Positions 12,301 through 26,661 are shown, counted from the first letter of the stretch. The stretch: 64,000 bases of DNA from Dermanyssus gallinae (GCA_003439945.1 QVRM01002473.1:372001-436000), one strand, 5' to 3'. Numbers and translations are program-made. Notes: generated from the letters alone by a model not told the origin.

Positions 12301-12989
12301 TTGGGTGATTGTTTCTGGTCATATTTGACTGCTCACCTTCTCGCAGAAGACCCAATTTTCATCGCGGGTTTCCAAACGATTCAAAAACGAAAATTGGCGG
12401 TGGCGATTGACGAGAGAAGTGCGAACGCATTCGCTTCAATGGCATACTTCAATATAAGAGGAACCAATCCACAGAGCTGAGAAGGTATTCTAAATGCGCT
12501 CTAACAATGGTCGATTAGTAAATTTTAGCTTCTTCTACGAATTCTCAGTTGGTCCGTTCATGGCCTGAATTGACTCGAAGAATAGTGGATATGTTTCGAT
12601 TAGCTACAGTAGCGTTGGAAATTTAGAACTCGTATAGCCGAGTACTCAGTATTTGTACTTTTACATTAACCGTTTCTCCTCCTTCTTAGGTAAAGAGATT
12701 TTGCAAATTTCGTATTAGGTGTTCCAAATTACTCTACAAAATTTGACACGTGTGATAGATTATGCTCAATTGTCTGCTTGTGCGGGAGCTACTTTGCGTG
12801 CATTTTTGATGCATAAAAGCTGTTCCGAGATTTAATGTACTTCACAATAGCTAATGTTTATTTCTTCCGCTCTTGCGTAGACCTTCAGTCAGCGGTCTGT
12901 CATTAAGAGTTTAAGGCATTTTTTTTTAATTCAAAGCTGTTTTTGTCTGTCCGGAACGTGACGCATTTCCGGTGCTGGCACTGCCTCGA
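9366..12989. other. No gene recognised
   Basis: The only longer frames are 10374-10802 (minus, 142 codons) and 10598-10990 (plus, 130 codons) in a GC-richer patch. They overlap each other and match no family I know. Possible retroelement debris, otherwise unannotatable. Confidence 0.4.
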
Positions 12990-13043
12990 ACGTACAGTAT
13001 TATTACCAAATGAATCAATACATTTGGTAATAATACTGTACGT
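12990..13043. repeat. Perfect 23-bp inverted repeat with 8-nt loop
   Basis: The left arm 12990-13012 (starting ACGTACAGTATT) and right arm 13021-13043 are perfectly complementary over 23 bp, around the 8-nt loop aatcaata. The bases outside do not pair. It could form a cruciform or an RNA hairpin. No T-run, transposon terminus or target duplication is attached. Confidence 0.97.
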
Positions 13044-14240
13044 CGGTGCATTAGTTCTTCTCCATTGTCACTGAAGGGTCTGTTCTGAACACATGTTACA
13101 GTTGAGCTGCCTACTACTACAAACGCAATTCGAAACCAATTATTTTTATTACTTCCGAAGAACGTCTCTCTCCGGCGCATAAGTCATGAGACACATGAGA
13201 TGACATAAGACATGAGAGAGTCGACGGGACGTTTTAAAATTGTAGACAGGTTACATACGTAGATGATACGAATTTTTGCTCCACCTAGTCCCGGATACCC
13301 CGGACAAAAATCGCAAAGCCTGACAACATTGACTTTAGGCATACTTTATGCTCTCAATCGTAGCACCATACAAAAATGAATACTCCATTTGAAAATCAAT
13401 TAGTTTGTAAACGCGAACCGAATGTTGCGTATGAACTCGCGGTTTTCTACGGGTTAATTGTGTCCAAATAATTGCGTCGATAGGCATTTCATAAGGAATA
13501 CCTAAGACAAGTAATCTTATAATCTAAAGCAAACTTATAAATGCATTGTTTATTTGAACTGTAAAATAAATTGCGTTACATTGTGCGTATTGCGTCTACG
13601 TGCTTTACAACTTAAACTATATTTTAAACGCGACCAAGCTGTTCAAGCGATGCGACTTCCTCCCAACTCAATGAAGCAATGAAGTGAAGAGTGCTCGGAT
13701 ATACGATCTCGGCTGAGCAATCTCCGTGTCATTCGCAGGTGTCTCATATCAAACCTCGCATGACTAAGTCTTCAGTAAATGTTTTTTCTCAGTCTGCCAC
13801 TGATATTGCTTAGCAATCGAGCCAACAACAAGGGCGTGATACCGCGCCGGAGAGAGCCGCTACGTTGTTGCCTTGCTTGGACTTGGTTAGACTCGAGGTT
13901 TTGTAACTCGTAAACTGAGTATAAACTAGTATTGGTCAGTGGTAGGCCTCAGATGAGACTAGAATGTCTTTATTTAGTACTCATATGCGGGAAAAAGTGT
14001 ACTCGCCCCGCTGACAAGTAGCGCGGTTTGCGGTGCAGTCTCCTTAGACACACTTGTGGAGGTCCCTTAAGTATCCAGAGACCCTAACGAAAATGACGTT
14101 CAACTTCCCAATGCTACGCTGATGTAATTCTGACATCCCACGTGTTACACAAGGGCTCTTGGGGATAACTTAGTATTCTTGCGCGCACGCAATGCTAGGC
14201 CGTACACAGCTGTACTTGTTCAGGGGTGCCTCGCAAAAGC
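13044..14240. other. No gene recognised
   Basis: AT-rich, non-repetitive. Nothing supported. Confidence 0.4.
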
Positions 14241-14443
14241 TGGAGTTAGCTTAATCATCGTATTTATTTCACTCATATTGAGTATGCATATAACATGAAC
14301 AATTATACCTATTATACAATTATACACTCAGCTGCTCGCGGCATGTTACTAGAGAGGCAGTGCAGTGATCTCTTCGCAAGGGCCAGGCAGATAGATGCAT
14401 GAAACTTCGTACACGCCTGAGAGCACAGTGGAGTTAGCTTAAT
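14241..14443 (-). mobile_element. Short retroposon, 173 bp, with 15-bp target duplication
   Basis: TGGAGTTAGCTTAAT occurs at 14241-14255 and again at 14429-14443 as a perfect direct repeat bracketing 14256-14428. Read on the minus strand, the insert begins CTGTGCTCTCAGGCGTGTAC and ends in an A-rich tail (gaaataaatac). A diverged copy in the opposite orientation is at 43723-43890. Target duplication of variable length plus an A-rich 3' end is typical of LINE-driven retroposition. It has no visible A/B boxes, so it may be a 5'-truncated LINE 3' end or a SINE tail. Confidence 0.85.
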
Positions 14444-14457
14444 GACATGTGGCGACA

Positions 14458-14659
14458 TTTTTTTTGTTCTTAGGTTTTCCGTAAGGCTAACGCCTGTGTA
14501 GGGTTTTTGCAGGTCATGGCTATTTTTTAATCCAATCCGGAATTTACCTTGTCTAAATTGGAAACCATGCAAATCAATTTAAGAGTGGCCGGTCTGGTTT
14601 TCGAACCCAGTCCTCCCGAATGCAAGGCAAAGGCTTTGCCACAAAGCCATCTTGCTCGG
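14458..14659 (-). mobile_element. tRNA-derived SINE, family A (copy 1)
   Basis: On the minus strand the 5' part reads like a tRNA. An A-box-like TGGCTTTGTGG (about 14639-14649) is followed by CCTTTGCCTTGCATTCGGGA, resembling an anticodon arm with TGC, and then by a B-box-like GGTTCGAAAACC. The body continues past 'aaattgatttgcatgg' and ends in an A-run (T-run at 14458-14465 on the plus strand). A second copy lies at 44024-44224, sharing the head and body. A tRNA-Ala(TGC) origin is a guess from the anticodon region. Not a functional tRNA gene: the acceptor and D stems do not close properly. Confidence 0.8.
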
Positions 14660-15060
14660 TGTGGCCAGCATATTTGCTTAAACTGAATCCCATCGACATG
14701 TGTTGTTTAAGGATGAGGTAAAACGACGAGTTAACCCCAGAATACCAGCTCCAGCAACGCCTTCGCAGCACAGTATTGCTGTGCGCGGAGAGTGGAATAA
14801 TATCCCACAACAATTAATATGTAAGTTACTTAGATCAATGCCAGTTCGCATAGCGGTCGTTATTAGAACACTTGGAGGTAGTACATCGGATAAATTATTT
14901 ATTTTTTAGTTAATTTAGTCGGTTAAATAAAAATATATTTCTAGATGTATTCTATTACATTTGGAATACACAATTCAATCGTCCAGGTTTCATATAATAT
15001 ATTTATTATATAATATATAGAGTTTACGGAAAACATATTTTAAAGCTAGGCTCGTGGCTG
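14660..15060. other. No gene recognised
   Basis: AT-rich, no supported feature. Confidence 0.35.

Positions 15061-15104
<44 letters not shown>
15061..15104. repeat. (TC)10(TA)12 compound microsatellite
   Basis: Perfect TC then TA. The same compound order occurs at 51677-51725. Confidence 0.97.
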
Positions 15105-15456
15105 ATGGTCGTTCAACATTGTTTTTAATTTGTGCTATTTTTAACGTTACAATGTAATGTCCCGTTCTGGCATTAACTAGGCTGAATGTGGCGGCGTGTC
15201 CTAGGGGAGGGCGCAATGCGCGTTGTCATTTACCGGGGTGTCACCGGCTCGATTTCTGTTGTTGATCGAATTTTCTTTAAGCGATGCTCAATGAGAATAG
15301 ACAATGAATCATCCCGCTGAGAGTCAGCGGCTATGCTGCCATGAGTTCTATTGCATGGTTCATTGAAACCACGTCTGACGGCGATTCCATGGCCACTGGG
15401 AGCGAACGACAGTCTAAAATTAAAAACAACCACCTAAAAACAGTTTCTTATTCCTA

Positions 15457-15522
15457 GGGTTAAATATCATGTAAAGGGTTAAATATCATGTTAAATATCA
15501 TGTATTTATATATATATATATA
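15457..15522. repeat. Short tandem repeat, 'gggttaaatatcatgt' unit
   Basis: Two full copies and one partial copy of a unit of about 19 bp, followed by a 16-bp TA run. Confidence 0.9.
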
Positions 15523-18467
15523 CTGCAAATTTTACTACTGCCATTTTTATAGCAGCCATAATGTCGTCTTTGGGTACGCCATCAAAGCGGTACAAACAGT
15601 GTTGCCGCAATATTCGCGTAGTTTTGGCGTCTGCTCACAGGCGCCCTGTCGCCGACGTTGCCTGTAGTGACATGGCGTCGGCAGAGATTCGTTTTAGACT
15701 TAGACAGTTAGATTAGAGACTTAGACGGGTCAACGGGCAAGCGAGCAAGTGAACTCTGATCGTTTTGGTCTATTTTCTTCAATGGGATAATGCGTCGGGG
15801 ACGACGACACCACTTATGAGAGTTTTTTTGTTGTTGACACCGGGCTTGCGAGGCGCGGAGGGGGGAGGTAGAGGCGAACAGCTTAAATGAAGTCAGCAAA
15901 AAGAAGGTTGAGTGCGAGTACCGAACCTGGAGGGCCGAAATGTGCGTCCATCCGCCCGCGTTCGCCACCCCCCACGGGTGACTTTTGAACCTCGTATGAC
16001 GACGTCGTTCGGTCAGCAGACCACCCCCAACCAATGCGAGCTCTCTTTGACACGAGTGCTTCCGGACGGCTTTCTTTCATGGCCTTTTGTGGTCGTTTGA
16101 TTTGAAAGCCGAACCCGGCCCCCTCAACGAGGCAGAAAGAGCAGCAAAGGAGAAGTTACGTCGTGCACTGCTTACCGATAAGGGATTGCCTGTTCGCCTA
16201 GGTGTGGTGAAGGTAGAAGTAATATGAGTAGTCTAATCTATTCTAGTAGTAGTCGCCGTTGTCCTTGTAGTATTCGAGGTGGAAAAAGGACTGCAGGCAT
16301 TCATGGTGTTCGCTTTCTGAGGTGCCCCCAGAAGGTCACGCCTGTTTTACCTGTTTTCTCATCAATTACCTTCTTATCCGATGCTCATAGGTCGCTCGCT
16401 CTATCCCAGAGCAATCTGCCGATGTATTTGTTCGCGATGCTTCGTTTAACTTTTTCACCTAGCTACCAACCAGAACCTACGTCTTTACCACGGTACGGGA
16501 AGGCCGTTTCCAGTAGGAACGTCCGAAGCCAACGAAAACCGTCTCCCGTAGGCACTGGACAGAGGGGGTGAAATAATTGTGAACACTTTCTGGCAAGAGA
16601 AATAAGCTGTGGTGAGCGATACGGCGTAGAGTTTATTGTCTCTGTCTGCCATGAGATACTTGTAGAAAAGGTGTCGGCCTCACAAAGCAATTATTAGAGC
16701 ACAAAACGAAAAAGCTGCGGCTTCCAGGAAAGTACGGGAAATATCGCTAAGGCATTGTCTCCACCTCAAAAGGTCCCGCCGACGGCAGTGCAGCTTTTGC
16801 TGGTCGTGCTATTTGATCAATACAACTAGTTAGGGTCTTTTTTTTGTTATTTTTTTGCCTGGACACACGCGCGCAAGCTTAGCGACGCTCATCGCATAAC
16901 TTTGTTGTTACTCATCTAATTGCTAATGGGAAATATTATCAATCGAGCGCTTACATCTTATTCATGTTAATGCGTGCCACCCGAGCAAAACGCGATCATT
17001 TTGACTCTATGAGCTGCTTGACGACGCCCCGGTCCGGTTTTGTGAGACTCTGCCTTGGGTAGATGTACCTGTCCGCAGAACTTACGACGGTTGCCTTACC
17101 ATCATCTAAACGTATACAATAGAAATTTGTAAATTCGAAGGTACGTGGTTATATCAGGTACACACAAGCACACATATGCGTCGCGAGCCCAGACTATTTT
17201 TTGGATTTATGCAAGGGCGTTTTTTGAGAAGTCCGGCAGGTTTGCTTGATAGTCCAGTTGCCATCACTTTCAGCGATTTTTTTTGTACGATTTTTGCTTG
17301 AAAATTGTTTGGACTGTTAAAACAGGTTTCCACGTAGACAGAATAGCAATTACTACGTCAATCGTGTATATATATATCCAATACAATACCCGGTTAAAGT
17401 GTGCACAATCATACGTTCATACACTGAGCCTGTTACTTCTGGCGCGTAACATACCTGCTCGGCAGAAAGCCGAACTTTGGTATTGTCGTATGTACTCGTT
17501 CCTCTTGTTCCTATTCACGTTCCGTGTGGCTTTAGGATCGGGTGTAGCTAGGCTTCGCATATCATGAAAAGCAGACAGGTATGTCTCTGCATTGCGTGTA
17601 TTCCCTTTACGACTGTGAAATTGTAATCACATTGCCTCTAAACGACGGTGCCCGTGATATGATGTCTCCGCACTTAAACAAAGACGCATCGCAAAAAAAT
17701 GCACGCATAACAAGAACTTGCTATTCGTGCCTCGCCCACTGCTGATCATTTATGTATCTCTTTACAGAGACTAGAACTCAACATGCTTAATGCCCACTAA
17801 ATGGTATGGGTAGTGTGACCTTAAATTCCATTGAAACATGATAATTCCTCCCAACGTGCAACATACAAACTAAATTTGTACTATGACTTTAATGGAAGCA
17901 GAAAGTTACGGATTTTATATTTTTCTTCAGTATACTCGAGGCACATCATGCGTTTCTCGCCTCTTTTCCTTTATCTTTCTCTTCAATCTTATAGCTATTA
18001 CGAAATCACCACCAGCATTCCGATACTTATTTGACAAGTATCGGAGGCATCGTGTCGAAGGCACTACTGATTATAACGATGAGATATTCATTGATATGAT
18101 CGGTGGAACCACGCCTTCGCTGTAATATTTAGGCTCACTTGTCATTTGTCGAGTGTTCTCTTTGAGTCTACATAGAGTGTTTTGTTCAAAACGCAGTTAG
18201 CACGTTTTCACAAAATTTTCGTCACAAAAAGTCGTATTGTCTATATACATTCTCGCCGTATAAGCTCTAGCATTGCACAGAACGTATCATTTGTCGATCA
18301 TTGTGGTACCGTGCAATTCCTTGTAATGTTCAAGAAACGGGCTCTTAGGCAAGGCAAAGACCTTAAAATTTTATTCAAGTCAGATCTACCATCAGGTTGC
18401 GGCACATGCCCTTCCATGACCCCGTGTTTTCAACTTTAAATTTTAAGAAATTAGTCCCCCGCGACTT
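15523..18467. other. No gene recognised
   Basis: A GC-richer patch lies at 15540-16180. A 10-bp inverted repeat with a 7-nt loop is at 18019-18045 (TCCGATACTT and its complement). The short frames match nothing. Confidence 0.4.
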
Positions 18468-18521
18468 CAATCCCGCGTCATGCCGAAATACCACTAGTTA
18501 TTTTGGCATGACGCGGGATTG
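18468..18521. repeat. 23-bp inverted repeat with 8-nt loop, one mismatch
   Basis: The left arm 18468-18490 (starting CAATCCCGCGTCATGCC) and right arm 18499-18521 are complementary at 22 of 23 positions. The one exception would be a G-U pair in RNA. The loop is ccactagt. The geometry equals that of 12990-13043 although the sequences are unrelated. The arms are GC-rich compared with the AT-rich surroundings. Confidence 0.97.
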
Positions 18522-19500
18522 CCGTTGCCTTCTTCACGCCGTCCGGCGTGTCTGTCCATACATGAATTCGTGAAAAGCTATAAAGAGCGCCCACGGGATA
18601 CTCTCCTTGCGATCTTCATAGCCTGTCACAAATAGCAACAAATTGGACTTTTGCTTTTTAATCTTACTTCACCGTGCGTCTGGCAACCGCCTCTGAGATC
18701 ATCTTTTTTTTTATTCACAGTCTAATTACCAACTTCAGCGGTTGCGTCTCGAACCTTACAACTGTTGGCAGTTGCACTACCTGAATGTTCTTGCGTTCTA
18801 CTCGTTGCCGCCGGCCTTGGGTCGGTCAAACTATTTTCTGCCTAACGTAGACGCACCAGCCGCAATTACCACGCAGCTCACAGTTTTCACTAATTATTGC
18901 TTCTTACTTAGCTATCCGGTAGCTTTAGTAGCAGCTTTACTCACCAGCGCGGGCTTACTTCAAGTGGCCACGTGAGGTGTTGTCAGCCCGATCTGGGCTC
19001 ACTGTTGTCAAAATATCACAAAATTAGCAGCGCACACTAGATCGGATGATGAGACTGAGTGAGCGGGGCACAACAAAAACCGAAATAATCAAGAGTAGCA
19101 CAGCGGCGAACGTGAGAAAGCTTCGCTGGTGTTACGCCGGACGCGTGACTCTGGACACACACGCACACACGCTAAGTATAGTGTGTATTCGCGCTCTCGT
19201 GCAATGACAATAGCTTTTCATGCAAATAGCTAAAAAAACACAAATGAGCGCTTCAGTCAGCACAAACAGGGCACTTCGGGGTTGCGCCAGACACGCAATT
19301 TCATTAGAGCTAAACGTATATTTGTATTATCTTCACGTTCTATTCCGTATGTCTTCACCATTCAATTGGTAGACAGCTGCTATATGGCGTGGTATACAGA
19401 TAATAACATTAAATCATGGCTGCTACCCATCAACCGAATGAACACATTATTGATATGACGACGATAGAATTGAAAGTCGCGCTAGTTTTGACGGAATCCC
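18522..19500. other. No gene recognised
   Basis: No supported feature. The sequence runs up to a TATATATA tract that borders the transposon starting at 19511. Confidence 0.4.
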
Positions 19501-19510
19501 CTATATATAT

Positions 19511-21228
19511 ACAGGGTGTGCGGTTGTTTGACATAGGGGCATGTCGAACTTGTTTAGGCTGCTTAGCCACATGCTAACGACATCTAAGCGCGTTCACTAC
19601 TGCCGACCTGTCGCGCCACAGCCACAACATTGACGCCATCATCAACAACACCGAAATAGGCCCGCTCAGTCTCATGTTACCTACATCGATGCATCTTCGC
19701 CACCGCTTCTATATCGCGATCTAACCACATCTATGTCATCATCATCAGGCCGCCATAAGCGTCCCACAGGGATTATAAACATTGGAGACAACCTGCGCTA
19801 TCATGATGCGTGCCTGAATCGACCAATCAGCAAATTTATGTAATACCGGTGGCACATTCGAGTCTCTGGAGAGAATAAAAAGATTGAGAGAAGACTGGTC
19901 CAGTGCCATTTTCTTTGCGATTGTGCTACGTGCAAGATGTATCCCTGTGTATGTATTGTTCTCTCTGTTGAAATCATTATTGTTACTGTATCGTGATGGT
20001 CTGGTACACAATTAAAGAGAAAGTTGACATCTCTCACATTTATGTTGAGGCGCGGTATAACGCAAGCCAGGCGCAACGGCTATACCAGATGCGTTACCCG
20101 GATAGACACTTACCAAGTACTCTCACGTTTGCGAACATACATCGTCACGTACGTGAAACTGGATCATACCATGGCCGTCAGTGCGTTTCTGGAGGACCGA
20201 AAACAGCAAGAACACCAGCCATGGAAGAACGCATCCTTCAAGCAGTAGCCGATCGTCCTTCTGCAAGTACGAGGGAAGTGGCTCGAAACGCTAGTGTGAG
20301 TTACAGAACCGTCCACAGGGTGCTGAGAGCCGAACGACTACTAAGTTCAAGCTTTGCGAAATCCAGACAAAAAACAACGGGTTGAGTACTGTTGCTGGTT
20401 TCTGGAGCAAGCGAAATGTAATGCGGAGTTCCCTGCGCTTGTGCTTTTCACCGATGAAGCTCACTTTACACAAAGCGGTGTGTTTAATAGGCACAACACC
20501 CATTGTTGAGCAAGGGAGAACCCGCATATGACTCGCCAGCGTGAACGCTGTTCACGCTGTTCACAGTGCTGTTCGAGCAACGCCTGGCATATTCCAAAAA
20601 GTCCAACAAAATCTCTGCATACCGGCGCTACCAAACGTGTATAGAGGCTGGCGGACCCACGTTCGAGTCGGAACTGTAAAACATAAATAGTGGTGTGTCT
20701 TTTTACTAGAGCTCTAACGAGTGGTTTATCTGTGCAGGTAATTTATGCATGCACTCAATCTCGACATGCCCTCCGAAAACTCGTAATTACTCCGCAACCA
20801 CAGCTCACATTGACACATATTTGGTATCAAAATGATCGATGAGTATGTCCGTTTTTAGCGCTGTGGGTGGTTGTAGGGTTATGATTTTGAAGTATTTGGC
20901 GTGAACGTTAATAAAGAACTTCATTTTTTGGCGAATTCTCTTCTAAGCGACCGTGTCGCGTCTTCTGACCGGCCTCGCATATCCTTCAGATGGAGCAGAA
21001 TTTTATCAACACGAAGGTGTGCTTAGTTTCTGTCTAGGAGGACTGGTTGTCTCGCAACAGCACATTTTGTGCTCCTATGTTGGGCAAAAACACCAGTGTT
21101 ACAAATTCTAGTAATTTCACTCTCACTCCAAAACAAGACTTCTCAGAGACCATGTTCCATTGGAAAAACATTTGCTTTAACGAGCTCTACAATTCCACAT
21201 ATCGTGCTTCAAATTTTTCTGTCACACC

Positions 21229-21232
<4 letters not shown>
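19511..21232 (+). mobile_element. TA-inserting DNA transposon with DUF4817-type transposase, 1722 bp
   Basis: The ends are perfect 10-bp inverted repeats, ACAGGGTGTG at 19511-19520 and its complement at 21223-21232. They sit inside TA sequence, and a TA array begins directly at the right end. The interior carries a degenerate transposase frame on the plus strand (19993-20690) and a roughly 540-bp 3' non-coding part. The same terminal parts occur at 1-503 without the interior. This fits the IS630/Tc1-mariner superfamily elements of arthropods that begin with a DUF4817 domain. Confidence 0.88.
19993..20690 (+). pseudogene. DUF4817/DDE-type transposase, frameshifted and internally deleted
   Basis: The first 130 codons (19993-20385) contain the DUF4817-like region (about residues 5-59, YTIKEKVDISHIYVEAR and RYPDRHLPS), then a second helix-turn-helix (about 76-114, SASTREVARNASVSYRTVHR). 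The frame then shifts. From about 20390 another frame gives the start of the DDE domain with the first catalytic Asp in LVLFTDEAHFT (Asp at 20453-20455), followed by a TGA at 20507-20509 where the family has Trp. At about 20557-20568 the sequence jumps to the C-terminal end (AVRATPGIFQ...), so the region with the second and third catalytic residues is gone. A small inverted repeat (20539-20557) sits at the deletion junction. Nonfunctional. Confidence 0.88.

Positions 21233-21260
<28 letters not shown>
21232..21260. repeat. (TA)n microsatellite
   Basis: Starts directly at the 3' end of the transposon. Confidence 0.95.
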
Positions 21261-21267
<7 letters not shown>

Positions 21268-21954
21268 GGGGGAGAGAGAGAAAGACGACGACTTTTAGAA
21301 ATCTAACATAATATAAAATGTAAAAGCACACAATCAACATAGACATAGGCTGTGGTGGGTCAGGCTTGTGGGTGCCCACCTAGCGATCACCAGACGGTTA
21401 TGCATTGCTGGCCAGATACCACATATCTTAAAGCAACAAATTAATGTCGAAATAGGCAAATCTGCTCACAGCTGCCTACTCTAACAGTAGTGTGTGTGTC
21501 TATTTTGTGCCCGTTCGCTGTGTAGATGTATAGCTATGTTCTTGCTTAGTGTAAAAACGACTTTGTTTGGTTACAAAATGCGTTAGACGAACAGTTGCCC
21601 AGCACGCATTTATTGCACGAGCTATGAGAAGTGTTATATTGTTACCCACTTGTTGGCCAAGCTGATCTGTTCTTGTCTGGCCTTGGCTAAAAAAAGTTGC
21701 GTCTGGAAAATTGCTGAGAACTTGAAGCAGATTGTCTGCGTGGCAATTTGTCACGACAGGCTCAACTAATAAACTTTTTGCAAACGCACGTACACGCTCA
21801 GTGCATTGTCAAGATGCCTTTTTTCGAAACCTAGCTGCCTCGTCATCTACAAATGGTTTGCGTAGTACCACGCTTAAAGCCAGTTTTTGCCAGTCACAGC
21901 AAGTACACTACATCTACTTAATCATCCTCAAAAAGCATTTGCAGTAGTTATTGT

Positions 21955-21956
<2 letters not shown>
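21261..21956. other. No gene recognised
   Basis: Nothing supported between the two TA arrays. Confidence 0.4.

Positions 21957-22013
<57 letters not shown>
21957..22013. repeat. (TA)n microsatellite, 57 bp
   Basis: Perfect TA array. Confidence 0.98.
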
Positions 22014-24303
<2,290 letters not shown>

Positions 24304-24389
24304 GTTTTTTTTTCCGATTCCTTCTACAATCACTGCAGCCTTGTCGCTTGCATACTATATGCACGTGTTATTCTCTATATCTTTCTCAC

Positions 24390-26350
24390 TACACTAACGC
24401 CCTGCTACTCCTGTTACCGCTGCTACTGCTACTACTATTATAGTAGTACAACTACTGTGATTAAAAAGGACAATTACATCTGCCGGTGCAATTTGCTTGT
24501 TGTCAGTATCGGATGCGGCTGCTGATCCGCCACTTGAGCGTAGCATCGAAGCGATCCGTGAATACGTACCAATCCACTCTTGTCGCCGCACAGAGATGCT
24601 ACGGCCGGAGTCCGGCGTTAATTGCCTCTATTGGTGTATTGCTTCTGGCTTGCGATTGCTGCTGCTGCTGCTGATCTCGTTGCTGCTGTGAGTGCTCTTG
24701 GAAAGCTCTTTTTTTGCTGCCTGCGTAGTACGCATATTACCACTACTGCTATTACTACTATTACTGCTACTACTACTACTATTTCTGATACAACTACCAC
24801 TGCAATGAATGCACACTTGCCGTTACTTCTATTTCCACTTCCACTCCCACTCCTACAACTACGATGGCTATGTGACTAAGGTTATTTAGGGCTTAACGGG
24901 CCACGACGCCGGTGGCTGTTGTCCTGACCAGTTTCGTTACGTCTCACGTCTCTCCGTGTTGTTGCGAGAGGCGGGGGAGCAGCAGTTGCCCCAGCGGCAC
25001 TGACCGGCGTAAGCCCCCCGCCCGCCCCGCTACCGTTCACCCCCACCACCTACGCCAACATCATCACCACCATCTTGACCATCACGTGCCAGCTAACCAG
25101 CCTAGTCAGTTAGTTTTAGCGACACCTTGGCGGCGACGGCGCCTCCGCCCCGCACCCCCCCCCGCCCGCCCGACTACCCCAACAGAGGTAGCCAGGGGCA
25201 ACAGCAGCTGTCCCCGCACAGGCGTCACCGTTGCCGCCAGCTCCCCTCTCCATTGCTTCTCTCCATCTGTCATTGGTCAATATACGTTGTACACGCTGTG
25301 TTCTTCTGTGCGAGCGCTTTGTCGTTGTCGAGCGCCTCGACAATATCTATCTTCGCGTTGTTACCCCCGCCCCCCCCCATCCCGTCCCCCCGTTCTCCTT
25401 CGGCAGCGGCCAGCCAGCTTGCCTGTTCTGCGTCTTCATTTTCTGCTACGTGTGTTTCGTCCGTCGTCCCTTCACCTCTTCATCTCGGCTGCTCTCTTAT
25501 TGGCTGTCTGCGTGCTGCTGCTCTCTGCCGAGCGTCATCTTCCAGCCGCCCTCGACGCCCCCGACGTACTATCGCGCGTCAATGATGACGTCGTTGCTAA
25601 TTACGCTGAGACAGCGGAAGCACCTGATGGAAAGGAGGAGAAACAACAACAACAACAGCAGCAATAACAACAAGAACAACATCAGCAACAACAACAATAA
25701 CAACAGCGGCAAGAAGAACCGTGACAACAACGACAACAACAACAACATCAGCAGCAACAACAACAACAACGGCAAGAAGAACCGTGACAAAAACAACAAC
25801 AACAACAACAACATCAGCAGCAACAACAACAAAAACAACAACAACAACAACATCAGCAGCAGCAGCAACAACAACAACGAAGTAACAGCGGCTTAATATT
25901 GGAACAACAGGTGGTCCTGGCACAAGAAGAGGTTTGTTGTTACGTTACGGTGCGCCTCGGTCGTTCTATTATCAACATGGCCAGCAATGGCAACAACAAC
26001 AACAGCATCAACAACAAGAACAATAACGATGCGATCTTAGCCTGCCTACAACCTCAACGGCTATAGCACCACTGGAATGCATATCATCACCATGATTACC
26101 ATTATTATTATACTACTACTACGACGACGACGAAGAATACTAATAATAAGTACTAGCAGCAAGATACACAATGATTATATTGATATTACGCGTCCATGAT
26201 TATGCAATGATGTGCATAAACGCACGAGAGTCAGTGAGCGTAGCCGATGACTATGTTTATGTTGCTGCTGCTGCTGCAGATGTTGCCTATGATCGTTAAC
26301 GTTGTCTTCTTCTTCGTCGTCGTCGTCATCATCGTTGTCCTAGTTTAGGC
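24390..26350. other. Triplet- and GC-rich island
   Basis: Two kilobases with ACT/TAC triplets (24400-24480, 24735-24860), GCT runs (24655-24695), a C- and CpG-rich core (about 24960-25580) and long CAA tracts. A 251-codon plus-strand frame (24912-25667) spans the core; its product is low-complexity (His, Pro, Arg, then poly-Gln) and matches no family I know. The composition fits a promoter, 5' UTR or glutamine-rich exon of a developmental-type gene. No intron-exon structure or conserved domain is visible, so no CDS is called. Confidence 0.45.
25641..25890. repeat. (CAA/CAG)n-type triplet array
   Basis: About 250 bp of CAA/AAC with CAG interruptions and three related blocks that include 'ggcaagaagaaccgtgacaa' twice (about 25708 and 25771), so part of it is a minisatellite with a unit of about 63 bp. 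A further CAA run lies at 25985-26030. Confidence 0.93.
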
Positions 26351-26577
26351 CACCGGTCGATGCAAACGAAGCAGTCTAGCGTAGGCCAAACGGGTGATCT
26401 CAGGATTTGTTTGCCGACTCTCGTTCGGACTCCCGCCCGCTCCGTAACGATGCTGGCGATAAGGGCATCTTCCTAATGTAGCGGCACACAAGGAAGAAGG
26501 CTACCCCCGCCACCGTTCTAGACAAACATGACAAAGCATTATGCTACTTTGTACATGTATACACACAAGTATAGGCT

Positions 26578-26580
<3 letters not shown>

Positions 26581-26661
<81 letters not shown>

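Noticed and set aside
24912..25667. 251-codon frame as a protein gene
   Set aside because: Low-complexity composition in a CpG- and triplet-rich region, no recognisable domain, and other frames in the same DNA are also open. Kept only as part of the island description.
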